Of a stretch of 64,000 bases of DNA, positions 47,318-59,000 are shown one piece after another. The stretch comes from Crambe crambe (Eukaryota; Porifera; Demospongiae; Poecilosclerida; Crambeidae). The position numbers were made by a program, and so were the translations under genes. Where the stretch lies: contig OZ004585.1 of the NCBI GenBank assembly GCA_963924555.1, positions 8,882,556 to 8,946,555 of the forward strand, read 5' to 3'. Below the pieces are notes generated by a model. That model was not told the DNA's origin, made no database searches, and saw nothing but the letters and a program-made list of their open reading frames with translations. Numbering within the stretch: the first letter of the stretch is position 1; the number at the start of each line of letters is the position of its first letter.

Positions 47318-50300
47318 ATGATAACTTATAATTCGTCTCTTGCGGTTACACAACAGACAGAGGTGAGAGGATAGCACAGAAACTAGAATTCAATAATTCT
47401 GTCATTTTCTAGTGTGAATATCCATGGCCTATGCATGGAATATAACTAATCATTTATTTTCAGGCCATCATCTATAAACCTGCAACTCTTGGTCCAATTG
47501 TTGGTGGTGTTGTTGGTGGTGTAGCAGTGCTACTCATCATCTTCTTCGTCATTTTGGCTGTTTGTTGCAGATCATGCCGCAGACGCAAGCAAAGGGAAGA
47601 GGAAGAAATCCCACTGCAAGAGCTAGAGAAAAAGAAAGAAAAGAGGGAAAGAGAGGAAAGAGAAGAACGAGATAAGCAGAGGAAGATGCAGGAAAAGGAA
47701 GAAGCAGGTAACTAACCCAACTATGATTGAACTTAATAGCTACCACAATTAAATTTTAGAGCAGCCCTTAATCTAGCTATATGGGATCTGGAGGTACTGA
47801 GTTGGCAAGATTGATACATAGTCATTAACTCATAATACTCTAGGTTTTGTTGTGGAGATAGTCAAGAGGATGGGTGAAAGAAAATCGGAGGAGTATTTAA
47901 TCAATTTCAGGCGTCTTCCTGACTTAGGGAGTCGACTGCAAAAATACTGGTTTTCAGGGCATTGCAGGGATGGCAGTGAAGTCTTGGTAGCAGTAGTGAG
48001 TTCAAACTGTCGTTTAATTGTATGCTAGCTACCAGGAATTTGTACATTGTTACTCATATTACAGTCCAGGAATCAATGCTCAACCACAAACATTATTAGT
48101 TCCATTAGCTACAATTTCGTGGTTCATAGTGAGAAGTCCTGTGGCCACAAAATAAATAAGGGCCACTCCTACATTATTGCATTAGCTGGAGTCTTTCTGG
48201 GGAATTGAATGAACCCACCTGTCTCTGTTACTAATGGGCCCACAGTAGTGACTAATGCTTAGCCAGATACTCTGAGTTGTTATGCAAGCTTGTTGGCATA
48301 ATGTTCTTCTAATCCACAGGCTCCATTATCAAAGAAATGTCCCCTAAGGTTGGACGGACCAACACTGGAAGTCATCAACAATGTTCTCTTTCCAAGCATA
48401 CGGAAGGTACCTAGCTACTAGCCTCATACCCAGGCCCGCTAATTACTGATCAAATGACTCTTGACTTTCTTTTGGTCATAGCATCAATTCATTCAACCTC
48501 TTTACGAAGTAATTCATGACACCCGAACATTGCAAGTATTGACTGTACAGCCATTAATCAGCAGGGGTTCCCTCCGGGATCTCATATATCAGGTAAGCAA
48601 ATAAGATACATTAGAAAAAAGCTTCATCATGTGGCACACTATTACTTTAGACATCACCTCGTAATGATTGGTCGCAAAAATACACAAGTTCTGTTGGTGG
48701 TTTGCCAGCCGATAAAATTGCCTTATATGGCAAGCAAATCCTTCAGGCAATTCTTTTTCTGTACAAGCTGGGATTTCCCCATCTGGGTCACATACAAACT
48801 GGGAATGTTTTCATCGTCTCCAATGAGTGGTGCAAACTTGGCGGGTATGAAAACACGTTGCTTGGCTATAGAACACGCCTCTACCGCACCTGTGAACAGA
48901 ACGGCTGTATTGACACCATTGATACTATCATGTTTGGTAAAGATACCACAAGTGTTGTTAAGTACTACTGTCTACAGTAATTATGCAAAGCCCACTTATT
49001 AGCAAACCTTCTCTTATTTCAAGGGAACTTTTTTTCAGTTCAATTTTCAATTAGCAACCACTGCAATGCTTAATAGCAACATTTTTCTTAGGAGCAAAAG
49101 GGCTTTACAGGTTTGTACACTAATGACGATATAAATTGGCCTGCTAGGTCACTTACTGTATGAGATGGCCAGTGGCACGGAACTGCCTGCTGGCACTTTG
49201 GAACCAGAGCACCAACATTACGAAGGCATTGAAGACAATCTCAGAGACATCATTAAGTTCGTGTTCAGCAGAAAATTTGAAAGAGATCTTAAACCAGTGA
49301 GATCCTATAATACATCTCTACAGATATAACATTGTCATTATATCATCATTATAATGACTTAGATTATGAAGGACAAATTTTTTAGTGATATTCCAAGTAG
49401 TGGTGAATCAGTTCAGGTGACTACATGTACACAATTGTGATGGCATTAGGTGGTGGGCTCTTGATTACTTCAGATTGAGGGGACAAAAGAAGTGAAGAGA
49501 CTACTCAGTGATCTCTCCAGAACAGGTCCAGCAAGACAACCCAAACCAGCGGAGGAGACTTCTCCCACTGTAACTGCCAGCAAAGAAGAAGCCCAAAGAT
49601 ACAGTAACTACATATCTAATTTGTACTACTATTACTACTACTGTGAAATGACCACCAGAGACCACCTTACTTAATTAAAAGACCACTTGGCCATGTACTA
49701 ACAGTGGCATGTTAGCCTCCATTAAGAGACCACCTCAGTTCTTCAAAGACTACTTTTCTTAGCTGGTACATGGTCACTAAACGCAGTTATTAGCTATAAT
49801 TATATGATTGTATGATCTCTTATGATGTGATTTGAATAGTGCAGCTGTACTGTTGTGTTAACATTACTGGTTACTCTAATAATCAATGTTCTGATCTGTA
49901 ACAGTCGAGTACTTCTTGGAACATTCCAAGCCACTGCAGCTGGTGTCTCATCTACCAGATATCGGTAGGTCACTTAGCTACACAAATCAGTTATTAGTTC
50001 AGTAGTAATAATAACGAACCAATGTTATGCTTGGTGAACCATAGTATAAACTCTGGCATATTTGTGAGGTTTCAGTTGTAATTATGTGTATACCTTAAAA
50101 CAGGAAGGAGGCAGAGGAAATACTGGTCCAAGATCCGAGATAAAGAGCAGAATCAGATCAGGATTTTATCTATAGTGAGCCATGGACTTTATGGCTATAT
50201 AGCTTGTTAAAATTAATGTGGAGCATTGAGATAACACTAGCCTTTATACCTTTTTCCTGGGCATGAGGCTAGAGATAATAAAATTATATCACTTTGACAA

Positions 50301-52040
50301 CTGTATAAATCACGCAGGCCAAAGTCCCCGATAACTGTTCAATAGCTCTCAGCTCCAGCAACCTTGAAACAATGAATCGCTTCTTCAGTGAAATCAAGGT
50401 AGCTAGCTATTGCTGTAGTGAATTAAGTGTCTTTGCACACTACCATACCATACTCAATCTGATTATGCAGTTATTAATAATTGTGGACTTTGTTTGTTCC
50501 TTTGATAACAGCATCCTCACCTCTACAAGAAGATTGAGTTTCACTATGACCAGGAATCTCATCAGATACTGGCAATTCAACCGCACGCGGAGAAAGGCTC
50601 TCTCAGAGACCGTCTGTGGGGAATTGTAAGTTTTATCCACTAAGCTTTGTAAGTTTTGTCCTTTAATTTGCTCTCTTTCTACAATTCCACCTCCCACGAA
50701 TGCAGAAAGACCCACTGGCTGATTGGTCCAAAAAACGACACAGCACGAGCAATCCTTTGGGCATCAACAAAATCGCTCTCTATGGAAGACAAATCCTCGA
50801 AGTATGTATCATTGCTTCACTTTGTGATATAATTCTTGCTCCTCCCACTACGTATACCCCTAGGCTATTGGATTCTTGTATGAGCAAGGTTTTCCTCCTC
50901 TGGGGCACATCCACGTGGGTAACATCTTTGTTGGGGTGGGTGAAGGTGGGAAGGACATATGTTTGCTTGGAGGGTATGAAAACACACTGCTGGGCTTCCA
51001 ACCAAGTGACAGAGTCTTTGCCTACAAGGAGTACTCTTCCGCCATTGACTTAATGATGTTTGGTAAGTGTACATGTTGGAGTGAGTTACACAGTAGATCT
51101 AGTTGCTATCACTATCAATAAACTGCTCCATATGAGAATTGAGATTACAATGGAACCTTTGATAAAGGAACTCAACAAAGGACAATCTCATACTCTATAC
51201 AAAATAACCTCCAAAAGAGGACAACCTCTCTACAAAGGACAAAAGGAAGTGTGTCCATCATTCGGACGTACAGTTGATTTAGTAAAACTTGTAACAGAGT
51301 TTTGGACTTTTGTAGACCAAACTCTGGATGAAATGTGGTAACCTGTGATAACATTGTAATAGGATGCTGTTGCAAGTCTTATTAAATCAACTGTAATCTG
51401 TAGCTAATAGGGAAGAGCCAAGTTTCTTTAAAAGCTATAGCCATAGGTCTAGTAACTAGTTGGCTAAAGCAAAGTCTAAAGTAATAATGGCTAGCTTACC
51501 TTCCAGGTCATGTGATATTTGAGATGAGTACGGGAAGAGAGTTGGAGAATGAACTGCCTCAGGAAGGTGAGTATGAACTGTTGACGGGAGACAAGAAAAG
51601 CATTGTGGAGCTGCTCAAGTTCATCTTTGAAGTTGGTCACGGTGTCCACCATGATGCCATGCCACACCAAAGTGCACTCCAAAAGGTAGCTGGAGCTAAA
51701 GTTACATCTTTATCAGATATAGCATAGCTAATAATATTATATTACTCAAGCCATTACGTATCTTTTTTCAGGTCATAGATCATGATTTTTTTGGGAATGT
51801 GGTATATGAAGCATTTGATAGTGAACAACAGGTAACTCTATCATTAGCTATTCTTGTTAGCTAACTCTCTCTTATTGTGTGTGTCTCTGACAGGAGGAAT
51901 TGGAAGACCCAATGAAACAGCTGCTTGTGAAGGTTACCAAGAGGAAACGCAAAGGCCATCAGCTAACTAGGGCTTTAGGGAGAGTGAAGGTTCCTAGTAG
52001 TGTCAAGAAACTTTACTCAGAGATGAAATCAGTTCTATGA
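47318..52040 (+). CDS. single-pass protein with two tandem PXK-like pseudokinase domains, PK4
   Basis: Predicted 754 aa from 18 in-phase exons (47318-47362, 47464-47707, 47844-47995, 48320-48406, 48482-48592, 48651-48936, 49148-49296, 49363-49416, 49474-49603, 49905-49964, 50104-50174, 50318-50398, 50512-50625, 50706-50801, 50864-51062, 51507-51685, 51772-51831, 51894-52040). Short outside N-terminus (MITYNSSLAVTQQTE), TM helix at about 27-50 (GGVAVLLIIFFVILAVCC), a highly charged coiled-coil-like stretch (55-95), then domain 1 (about 100-376) and domain 2 (about 420-706). Domain 1 has HIQTGN at 260-265 and GGYEN at 277-281; domain 2 has HIHVGN at 575-580 and GGYEN near 596-600. Neither has HRD or DFG aspartates. 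Hinge motifs GSLRDLIYQ and GSLRDRLWG match PXK. A membrane-tethered scaffold is the simplest reading. Confidence 0.88.
51149..51250. repeat. pogo-type MITE fragment in PK4 intron
   Basis: AATGGAACCTTTGATAAAGG and CTCTACAAAGGACAAA words match the element family defined at 21945-22071. The right end is missing. Confidence 0.45.
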
Positions 52041-52277
52041 GATGCTCAGCAACAATGACATTCAAACATAGGGCTATAGCTATTGATAGGTAGCTTGTAT
52101 AGCTAATTATAATATACACTCATGCATGATGGAGATGATTTATCAAGGGCTAGTGGGAGGGTGTAGGAGGTGTGGCTTCTCCTTCATGGGGAACAACTAT
52201 CTCATTGAAGCAGATTTTTATTATAGGAGTATTTTTGAACATATACACAAATTATAGCACATTATAGTATCATCATT

Positions 52278-54669
52278 TCAGGACGTTGGATGCAGAAGTG
52301 GTTGAACCTTCTTCTTTATCCTCTGACCTACTTCTTTGTATTTTACATGTCCTTTTGTCCTGAACTCATTAAGAGTGTCATCTTGGTTGCGATGTTTCCC
52401 CTTCCTAACTTTCTCTAGGAGATATTTAACCCTCGCTGAGAGAGTTGAAGGTTGCAGCTGTAGAAGCATGAAGGTTGAAGTATATTGTTACTTATGAATC
52501 ACAAGTCAACTCACCTGAATTTGGTTCTGTGGTATCGAAGATAAAGAAGCAGACTTGAAGAATGGTAGCTCAAGAATCTACAGTATTATGATATGATCTA
52601 ATACAATCACAATAACCAACTAGCTCTATCATGTAACTTACATCACTGATGCTATGGCTGAATCCTGCAGCAAATACATACTGCAGTGCTTCCTTTAGCT
52701 CTGGTATTCTAATGGACTCATACTCTTCCATTGATGGAGTCAAAGTAGTGAGTTCTCTCATATAAATCATCTCATACAACACATGACCTGAAACAATAAT
52801 TAACAATGGTGAGCCATGCTAGCTATATATTTCTACATACCAAACATGGTGACATCTATAAACTCTTCTCCACAACTTGTGTATAGATCATAACGATGTG
52901 TCCTGTATCCTAGCAATGTGTTCTCATATCCCCCTAGTCGACACATGCCCCCCTCCACAAAGATGTTCCCAGTGTGCATATGTCCAAGAGGGGGAAACCC
53001 CAGTCCATACAAATACTTCATTGCCTACAGTATACAATGTGAATAAGTGAGACAGTTCTATGTATTCTCTTACTGTTAGAATCTGATGGCCATAGCTTGC
53101 AATTTGTTGCAGAGTTAGCCGGTTATGTCTTCCTCTTTTGATTGCAGTCATCTTACTCTCCCAACCATCCATAGGTTTAGTCTGGTAGATAAATTGTCAT
53201 TAGAAACTTGTGCTAACTATAGGATTAGTTCCATTCTACCCAATATATGAAATCCCTGAGGGAGCCCTCTTCCTGAAGAGGGTAGAGCATAGAGACCAGG
53301 TGATGTCCATTCACCTTCTCATACTCACATTTCACCAGTGGAAGGAGGAAGGGACACTGTACAATGAAGTAATGTGTCAGTGGAAGCAATACACACTAAA
53401 ATGTTACATTGCATCTTACAATACTATACATGTTATGAGCACACCTAATGCACACACCTTGGCAAGATTCTGAGTGAGTTCTGATAGAGCCTGAGAGGAA
53501 GTACTGAGGTATATGGGACATGTCTGGGGTATCTTGGTCTGTAAGAATGGTAAGGTGTCATTAAAATGTAAAATGTTGCTTTAAAATCATACAATAGTTT
53601 GTAGTTGAGTTGATCCTTCTTTGATCATCCAGATTCTCTCGCTCCTTCGCCCTATCATGCAAGAGTTATAAGAGATGTGGTCTAGTTAGCTAATTTTAAG
53701 TGTGCAATATTAATAATCACAGTGCAAACCTTACCTATCCGAGTTTCAAATGTGGATGGTACTTGGGTACAAAATATCTCCTTAGCAGCTGCTATGTTAT
53801 CGGGTGTTTTCCAGCTTTCAGTTGTCGGAATAGGAACTTTTTTATCCCTCACCCTTTCATTTCTTGTTTTCCTTTTCCCCACTACTTTATCTCTAACTTG
53901 TTTAAGTAAATCTTTAGCTTCAGAAGATGAAGCCTATAATTATTATTATAAAGTAAACCAGTTCTGCTATGAATGATTGAGCACTAACTTCAGATTCTGT
54001 TGGACTTGCATGTTGAGTGGCATTGAATTGTGGAATACTTGTAATCTAAATAAAAACATGTAGCTTTAGTAATAGCTATAAAGAGTGTAGCTACAGTGTA
54101 CTTAGGTTACCTCTCTCATCAGAACTACATGATCCTTTTTGCTTTTGCTAATATCAAAGATTCTTTTGAGAATTTCTCTCACTTCACCGTCCTCCACTTT
54201 CTGATAGTCCTCATCAGTAGGGAATACATGCCCAGGTTCAAACCCACATGCCATTTCAAATATCACATGACCTGAAAAAGTGATAGTATAGCCAGTTACT
54301 TCCTATTGCACTCACCAAACATAATTCCATCAATCTGTCTCAAACAGTCTTCTTGCTCAATGTCTCGGTAAAGGCGTGTCCTGTATCCTAGCAACACATT
54401 CTCATAGCCTCCTAGTTTAATGCCCTCTTTAGTGATGAAGATGTTTCCAGTGTGCACGTTACCCAGTGGAGGAAAACCAAGCTCATAAAGGTACAAAAAA
54501 GCCTACATCATTACAATATGATAGATAGTAGCTAGCCAATGGTTTCGATAGTAACACTAACCTCTGATAGCTGACACCCATAGTAAAAGACTTCTTTTTT
54601 CTTAAGTGGCGTTTTGTTCTTTTTATCCATTCCATATTTCTTGTCCCAATCTCTGTCAGGATTGGCATT
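52278..54669 (-). CDS. 5'-truncated double PXK-like pseudokinase, PK5
   Basis: Thirteen in-phase exons, from 5' to 3': 54562-54669, 54316-54502, 54111-54271, 53989-54045, 53735-53933, 53593-53651, 53458-53538, 53240-53356, 53074-53181, 52841-53024, 52642-52787, 52515-52577 and 52278-52457. They encode the end of a first pseudokinase domain (GNVHTGNIFI, LGGYENVLLGYRTRLY) and a complete second one (GRRSERIW, GSLRDFIY, IASYGHQIL, GHMHTGNIFV, LGGYENTLLG, GHVLYEM, ILELPFFK). All exons are paralogous to PK6 (56024 onwards), with equal lengths. Homology to PK6 stops at about 54779, where unrelated repeats begin, so the anchor, ectodomain and promoter are missing. It is probably a truncated duplicate. 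Frames remain open, so very recent truncation or use of a new promoter is possible. Confidence 0.75.
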
Positions 54670-54775
54670 CTATTATTTGTATGCATGCAGTGTGAGTATG
54701 CCAGTCCACATTATACAAGGTACAACGAAGCACTCGTGTGATTTGCTGTGGCACACATGATTATAGCTAAAGGTG

Positions 54776-55195
54776 TGGTAGTAGGCTCTAGTAGGCTGGA
54801 TAATCATTCACAGTAGCTTTTGTTAGGTCTAAGTGGGAGAACTAGAATTTCACTTTAGTATTAGTCTATAGGCAGCGCGCGCGGCCGTCCGAGTCATCCC
54901 TACATAGAGAGTGCTACCGCACTCTCTGATAATAATAATAATAACAATAATAATAATAATAATAGAGAAGAAGAAGAATATAGCGATTTACCTGCTTGCC
55001 GTATTTCTGAAACGGTAAGCTCCCTGGTCCTGAAACTTGGTCTGCACATTGTAGTAGGCTCTAGTAGGCTGGATAATCATTCACAGTAGCTTTTGTTAGG
55101 TCTAAGTGGGAGAACTAGAATTTCACTTTAGTATTAGGCGCGCGCGGCCGTCCGAGTCATCCCTACATAGAGAGTGCTACCGCACTCTCTGATAC
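54776..55195. repeat. pair of ~145 bp direct repeats
   Basis: GTAGTAGGCTCTAGTAGGCT begins both copies (about 54776-54930 and 55050-55194). Each ends with a GCGCGCGGCCGTCCGAG block and a hairpin AGAGAGTGCTACCGCACTCT. The copies differ by a few indels. They lie at the point where PK5 loses homology to PK6, just before the PHD-encoding fragment, so they are probably tied to the insertion that truncated PK5. Confidence 0.7.
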
Positions 55196-55643
55196 TTTGA
55201 AGAGAAGAAAGCAGCTAAGGAGAAGTTAGAGGAAGAAAAAAGGGAGCGAAAGAAAGAACGAGAAAGGAAGAAAAAAGAACGTGAAAATGAGAAGGAGAGG
55301 AGGAGGCTAGGTGGCCTCATTGAGATCAAGAGCAAGAGGTGCTAAGGAAAAGGGGAGGGGGAAAGAATGTTTGACTAAAAGTGAACATGTTGCAGTCAGA
55401 GGAAAACCTGATGGAAGGAATAAAGATGATCAAGATGTACTAAGTTCAGGAAGTGATAGCTCAACAGCTCTATATCCAATAATAGTGATGACTACCAGTC
55501 ATACAGTATGTGAAACGACAACAGAAGGCAACTGGATTGCATGTGATTCCTGCAATAAATGGTATCATCAAAATTGTGTTGCTGTCACAGCTCCAGAAGA
55601 TCTGGATATCTGGTTTTGTGCTGACTGTGAGATTCAGTTGTAA
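55195..55643 (+). pseudogene. PHD-finger fragment, probably pogo/Tigger-type transposase C-terminus
   Basis: Reading from about 55195, a Lys/Glu/Arg-rich segment (KKAAKEKLEEEKRERKKERE) is followed, after a frame interruption, by 55311-55643, which ends in a PHD finger: CETTTEGNWIACDSCNKWYH, then NCVAVTAPED and WFCADC. A charged stretch followed by a C-terminal PHD finger is a layout I associate with DDE/pogo-like transposase genes of sponges and cnidarians. The DDE domain itself is not here. It could instead be a scrap of a host PHD gene. Confidence 0.5.
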
Positions 55644-55653
55644 TTTCGTGGTT

Positions 55654-55686
<33 letters not shown>

Positions 55687-55867
55687 GTGGTTTTGAGGTT
55701 AACTCTTTTCTTGTCTTGAGACTGAAATTCTGGCATTATTGCAATTGTTGTCTTTTTTGACCATTAAAGTTAATGTACAATTATTGGAAAATTTGTCCAT
55801 TAATTGGAAATGGGGGTGGCTATATAAGTATTGGTGTCACAGTCCACCAATTGGTTCAAAACTAGCT

Positions 55868-55901
<34 letters not shown>

Positions 55902-56023
55902 ATTGTTACTGTTAATTTCATCATTCGTAAATAGTGGAGTAGGCTTAAGCTACTTCATATCTATACAGGTTTGTTTCTTAAGTGTCCAGGATATAGTTAC
56001 GCTACCTTACTGATACTATCTTT
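55644..56023. other. gap with poly-G and poly-C runs
   Basis: No gene seen. Contains a 20 bp G run (about 55665-55684) and a 32 bp C run (about 55869-55900). These runs are assembly risk points. Confidence 0.7.
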
Positions 56024-59000
56024 TTAGGTCATCTTTATCTTCCATCTTGCTTCTTTGAGTTTTAGATGTCCTTTTGTCCTGAACTCATTAAGAGTGTCAG
56101 CTTGGTCTCGATGTTTCCCCTTCCTAACTTTCTCTAGGAGATATTTAACCCTTGCCGAGAGAGTTGAAGGCTGTAGAAGCATGAAGGTTAAAGCACCGTT
56201 ACTTATCATGAATCACAACTGACTCACCTGAATTGGGTTCTGTGGTGCTACAGGTAAAGAAGCAGACTTGAAGAAGGGTAGCTCAAGAATCTGTCATGAT
56301 ATAGAAAGGACCAAATATATAGAAGACAATCACTGTTTCATGCAACTTACATCACTGATGCTATGGCTGAATCCATCAGCAAATACATACTGCAGTGCTT
56401 CCTTTAACTCTGGTACTTTAATGGACTCATACTCTTCCTTTGATGGAGTCAAAGTGGTGAGTTCTCTCATATAAATCATCTCATATAACACGTGACCTGA
56501 AACAAATAAATCATTAACAATGGCAAGCCATGCTAGCTACTTAACTACCAAACATGATGACATCTATAAACTCTTTTCCACGACTTGAGTATAGATCATA
56601 GCGATGTGTCCTGTATCCTAGCAATGTGTTCTCATATCCCCCTAGTCGACACATGTCCCCCTCCACATAGATGTTCCCAGTGTGCACATGTCCAAGAGGG
56701 AGAAACCCCAGTCTACGCAAGAATTCCATTGCCTGCATAGAAGGGAACAGTGTAGCTAGATAAAGTGAGTGAGATAGTTCCTGTATTCTCTGACTCTTAG
56801 AATCTGGTGACCAAAGCTTGCAATTGGTATACATGTATATCCATCTTGTTTTCGTCCTTTGATAGCAGTCATCTTACTCTCCCAACCATCAATAGGTTTA
56901 GTCTGGTAGACAAACTGTCATTAGACTTGTGCTAACTACAGAATTAGTTCTATCCTACCCCATACATGACATCCCTGAGGGAGCCCTCTTCCTGAAGAGG
57001 GTAGAGCATGGAGACCAGGTGATGTCCATTCACCTTACTGTACTCACACTCCACCAGTGGAAGGAGGAAGGGACACTATATAATCATGTAATATTGCAAG
57101 CAATACACACTAAAATGTTACTGTTGTGAGCACACCTAATATACACACCTGGGCAAGATCCTGAGTGAGTTCTGATAGAGTCTGAAAGGAAGTACTGAGA
57201 TATATGGGACATGTCTGGGGTATCTTGGTCTGTACAGTAAGAACGGTAAGGTGTCATTAAAACAAAAAAATTGCTTTGAAATCATACAATAGTTTGAAGT
57301 TGAGTTGATCCTTCTTTGATCATCCAGATTCTCTCGCTCCTTCGTCCTATCATACAAGAATTATAAGATATGTAGTCTAGTTAGCTTATTTAAGGATGTA
57401 ATATTAATAATCACAGTGCAAACCTTACCTATCTGAGTTTCAAATGTGGATGGTACTTGGGTACAAAATATCTCCTTAGCAGCTGCTATGTTATCAGGTG
57501 TTTTCCAGCTTTCAGTTGTCGGAGTAGGAACCTTTTTATCTCTCTTCTTTTTCTTTCCAATTTTCTTTCCCCCCACTACTTTATCTCTAACTTGTTTAAG
57601 CAAATCATTAGCTCCAGAAGATAGTGCCTATAATTATTATTAAACCAGTTCTGATATGGAATGAATGAATGATGAAGCACTAACTTCAGATTCTGTTGGA
57701 CTTGCATGTTGAATGGCAATGAATTGTGGAATATGCATAATCTATATAAAAACATGTAGCTTTAGTAATAGCTATAAAGAGTGTAGCTACATGCAGTGTA
57801 TGTTTAAGTTACCTCTCTCATCAGAGCTATGTAATCCTTCTTGCTTGTGCTGATAGCAAAAATTCTTCTGAGAATTTCTCTCACTTCATCATCCTCCACT
57901 TTCTGATAGTCCTCATCAGTAGGGAATACACGCTCAGGTTCAAACCCACATGTCATTTCAAATATCGCATGACCTGAAAAGTGCCACCAGTATAATTGTA
58001 CTAGGACAAATCCCCATATTGCACTCACCAAACATAATTCCATCAATCTGTCTCAAGCAGTCTTCTTGCTCAATGTCTTGGTAAAGGCGTGTCCTGTATC
58101 CTAGCAACACATTCTCATAGCCTCCTAGTTTAATGCCCTCTTTAGTGATGAAGATGTTTCCAGTGTGCACGTTACCCAGTGGAGGGAAACCAAGCTCATA
58201 AAGGTACAAGAATGCCTACATCATTACAATATGATAGATAGTAGCTAGCCAATGGTTTCGAAACACTAACCTCTGATAGCTGACACCCATACTCAAAGAT
58301 TTCTTTTTTCTTAAGTGGCTTTTTGTTCTTTTTATCTATTCCATATTTCTTGTCCCAATCTCTGTCAGGATTGGCATTCTATTATGTGCATGCAGTGTGA
58401 GTATGCCAGTCCACATCATGCAATGAATTAAGCACTTGTGTGATTTGCTGTGGGACACATGATTATATAGCTAAAGGTGTGGCTACCTTGTTTAGCATGT
58501 CTCTCAATGATCCTTTCTTACTGTAAAGTTGGACAATGAATATACCATCATCAGTGACTTCTATCTTCAGTATAGGATGGATGTGATGATGCTGGATACA
58601 TAAACTTAATTCATAATACTGCATAAACTATCTGAGTTAAAGAGCTTACCTGGCCAACTTTGTTCAGAATTTCATCTATCTTTTTCTGTATTTCAGAATC
58701 CAGTTCAAAAGGACATTTCTTTGATATTGGAGACTGCAATAAAAGTCAAGGATGCAAGTTTAGTGGGAAGGGGCTAATGTAGAGAGAGCACAGAGCATAC
58801 CTGTGTCACTAAAACATCTTTTTCGGAGCTTTTCTTCTTTCCTTTGCACCAATGTTTCTGTAGTCGACATCCTGCATTATGAAATCATGTATTATAATTG
58901 TGCATGCACATATGTATGACCATGTAACTTACCTAGGTAAGCATCACACTGATATTCACTAGGGATCAGATCATAGTCCTTAGAATCCTCAAAGAATTTA

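Noticed and set aside
54776-55195. Terminal direct repeats of an LTR-type element
   Set aside because: The repeats are only about 145 bp, enclose just 120 bp, and no retroelement protein is present. A duplicated insertion scar is simpler.
55311-55643. Intact host PHD-finger gene
   Set aside because: No upstream exons or promoter. The charged segment just before it is out of frame, and the block interrupts PK5/PK6 collinearity like an insertion.
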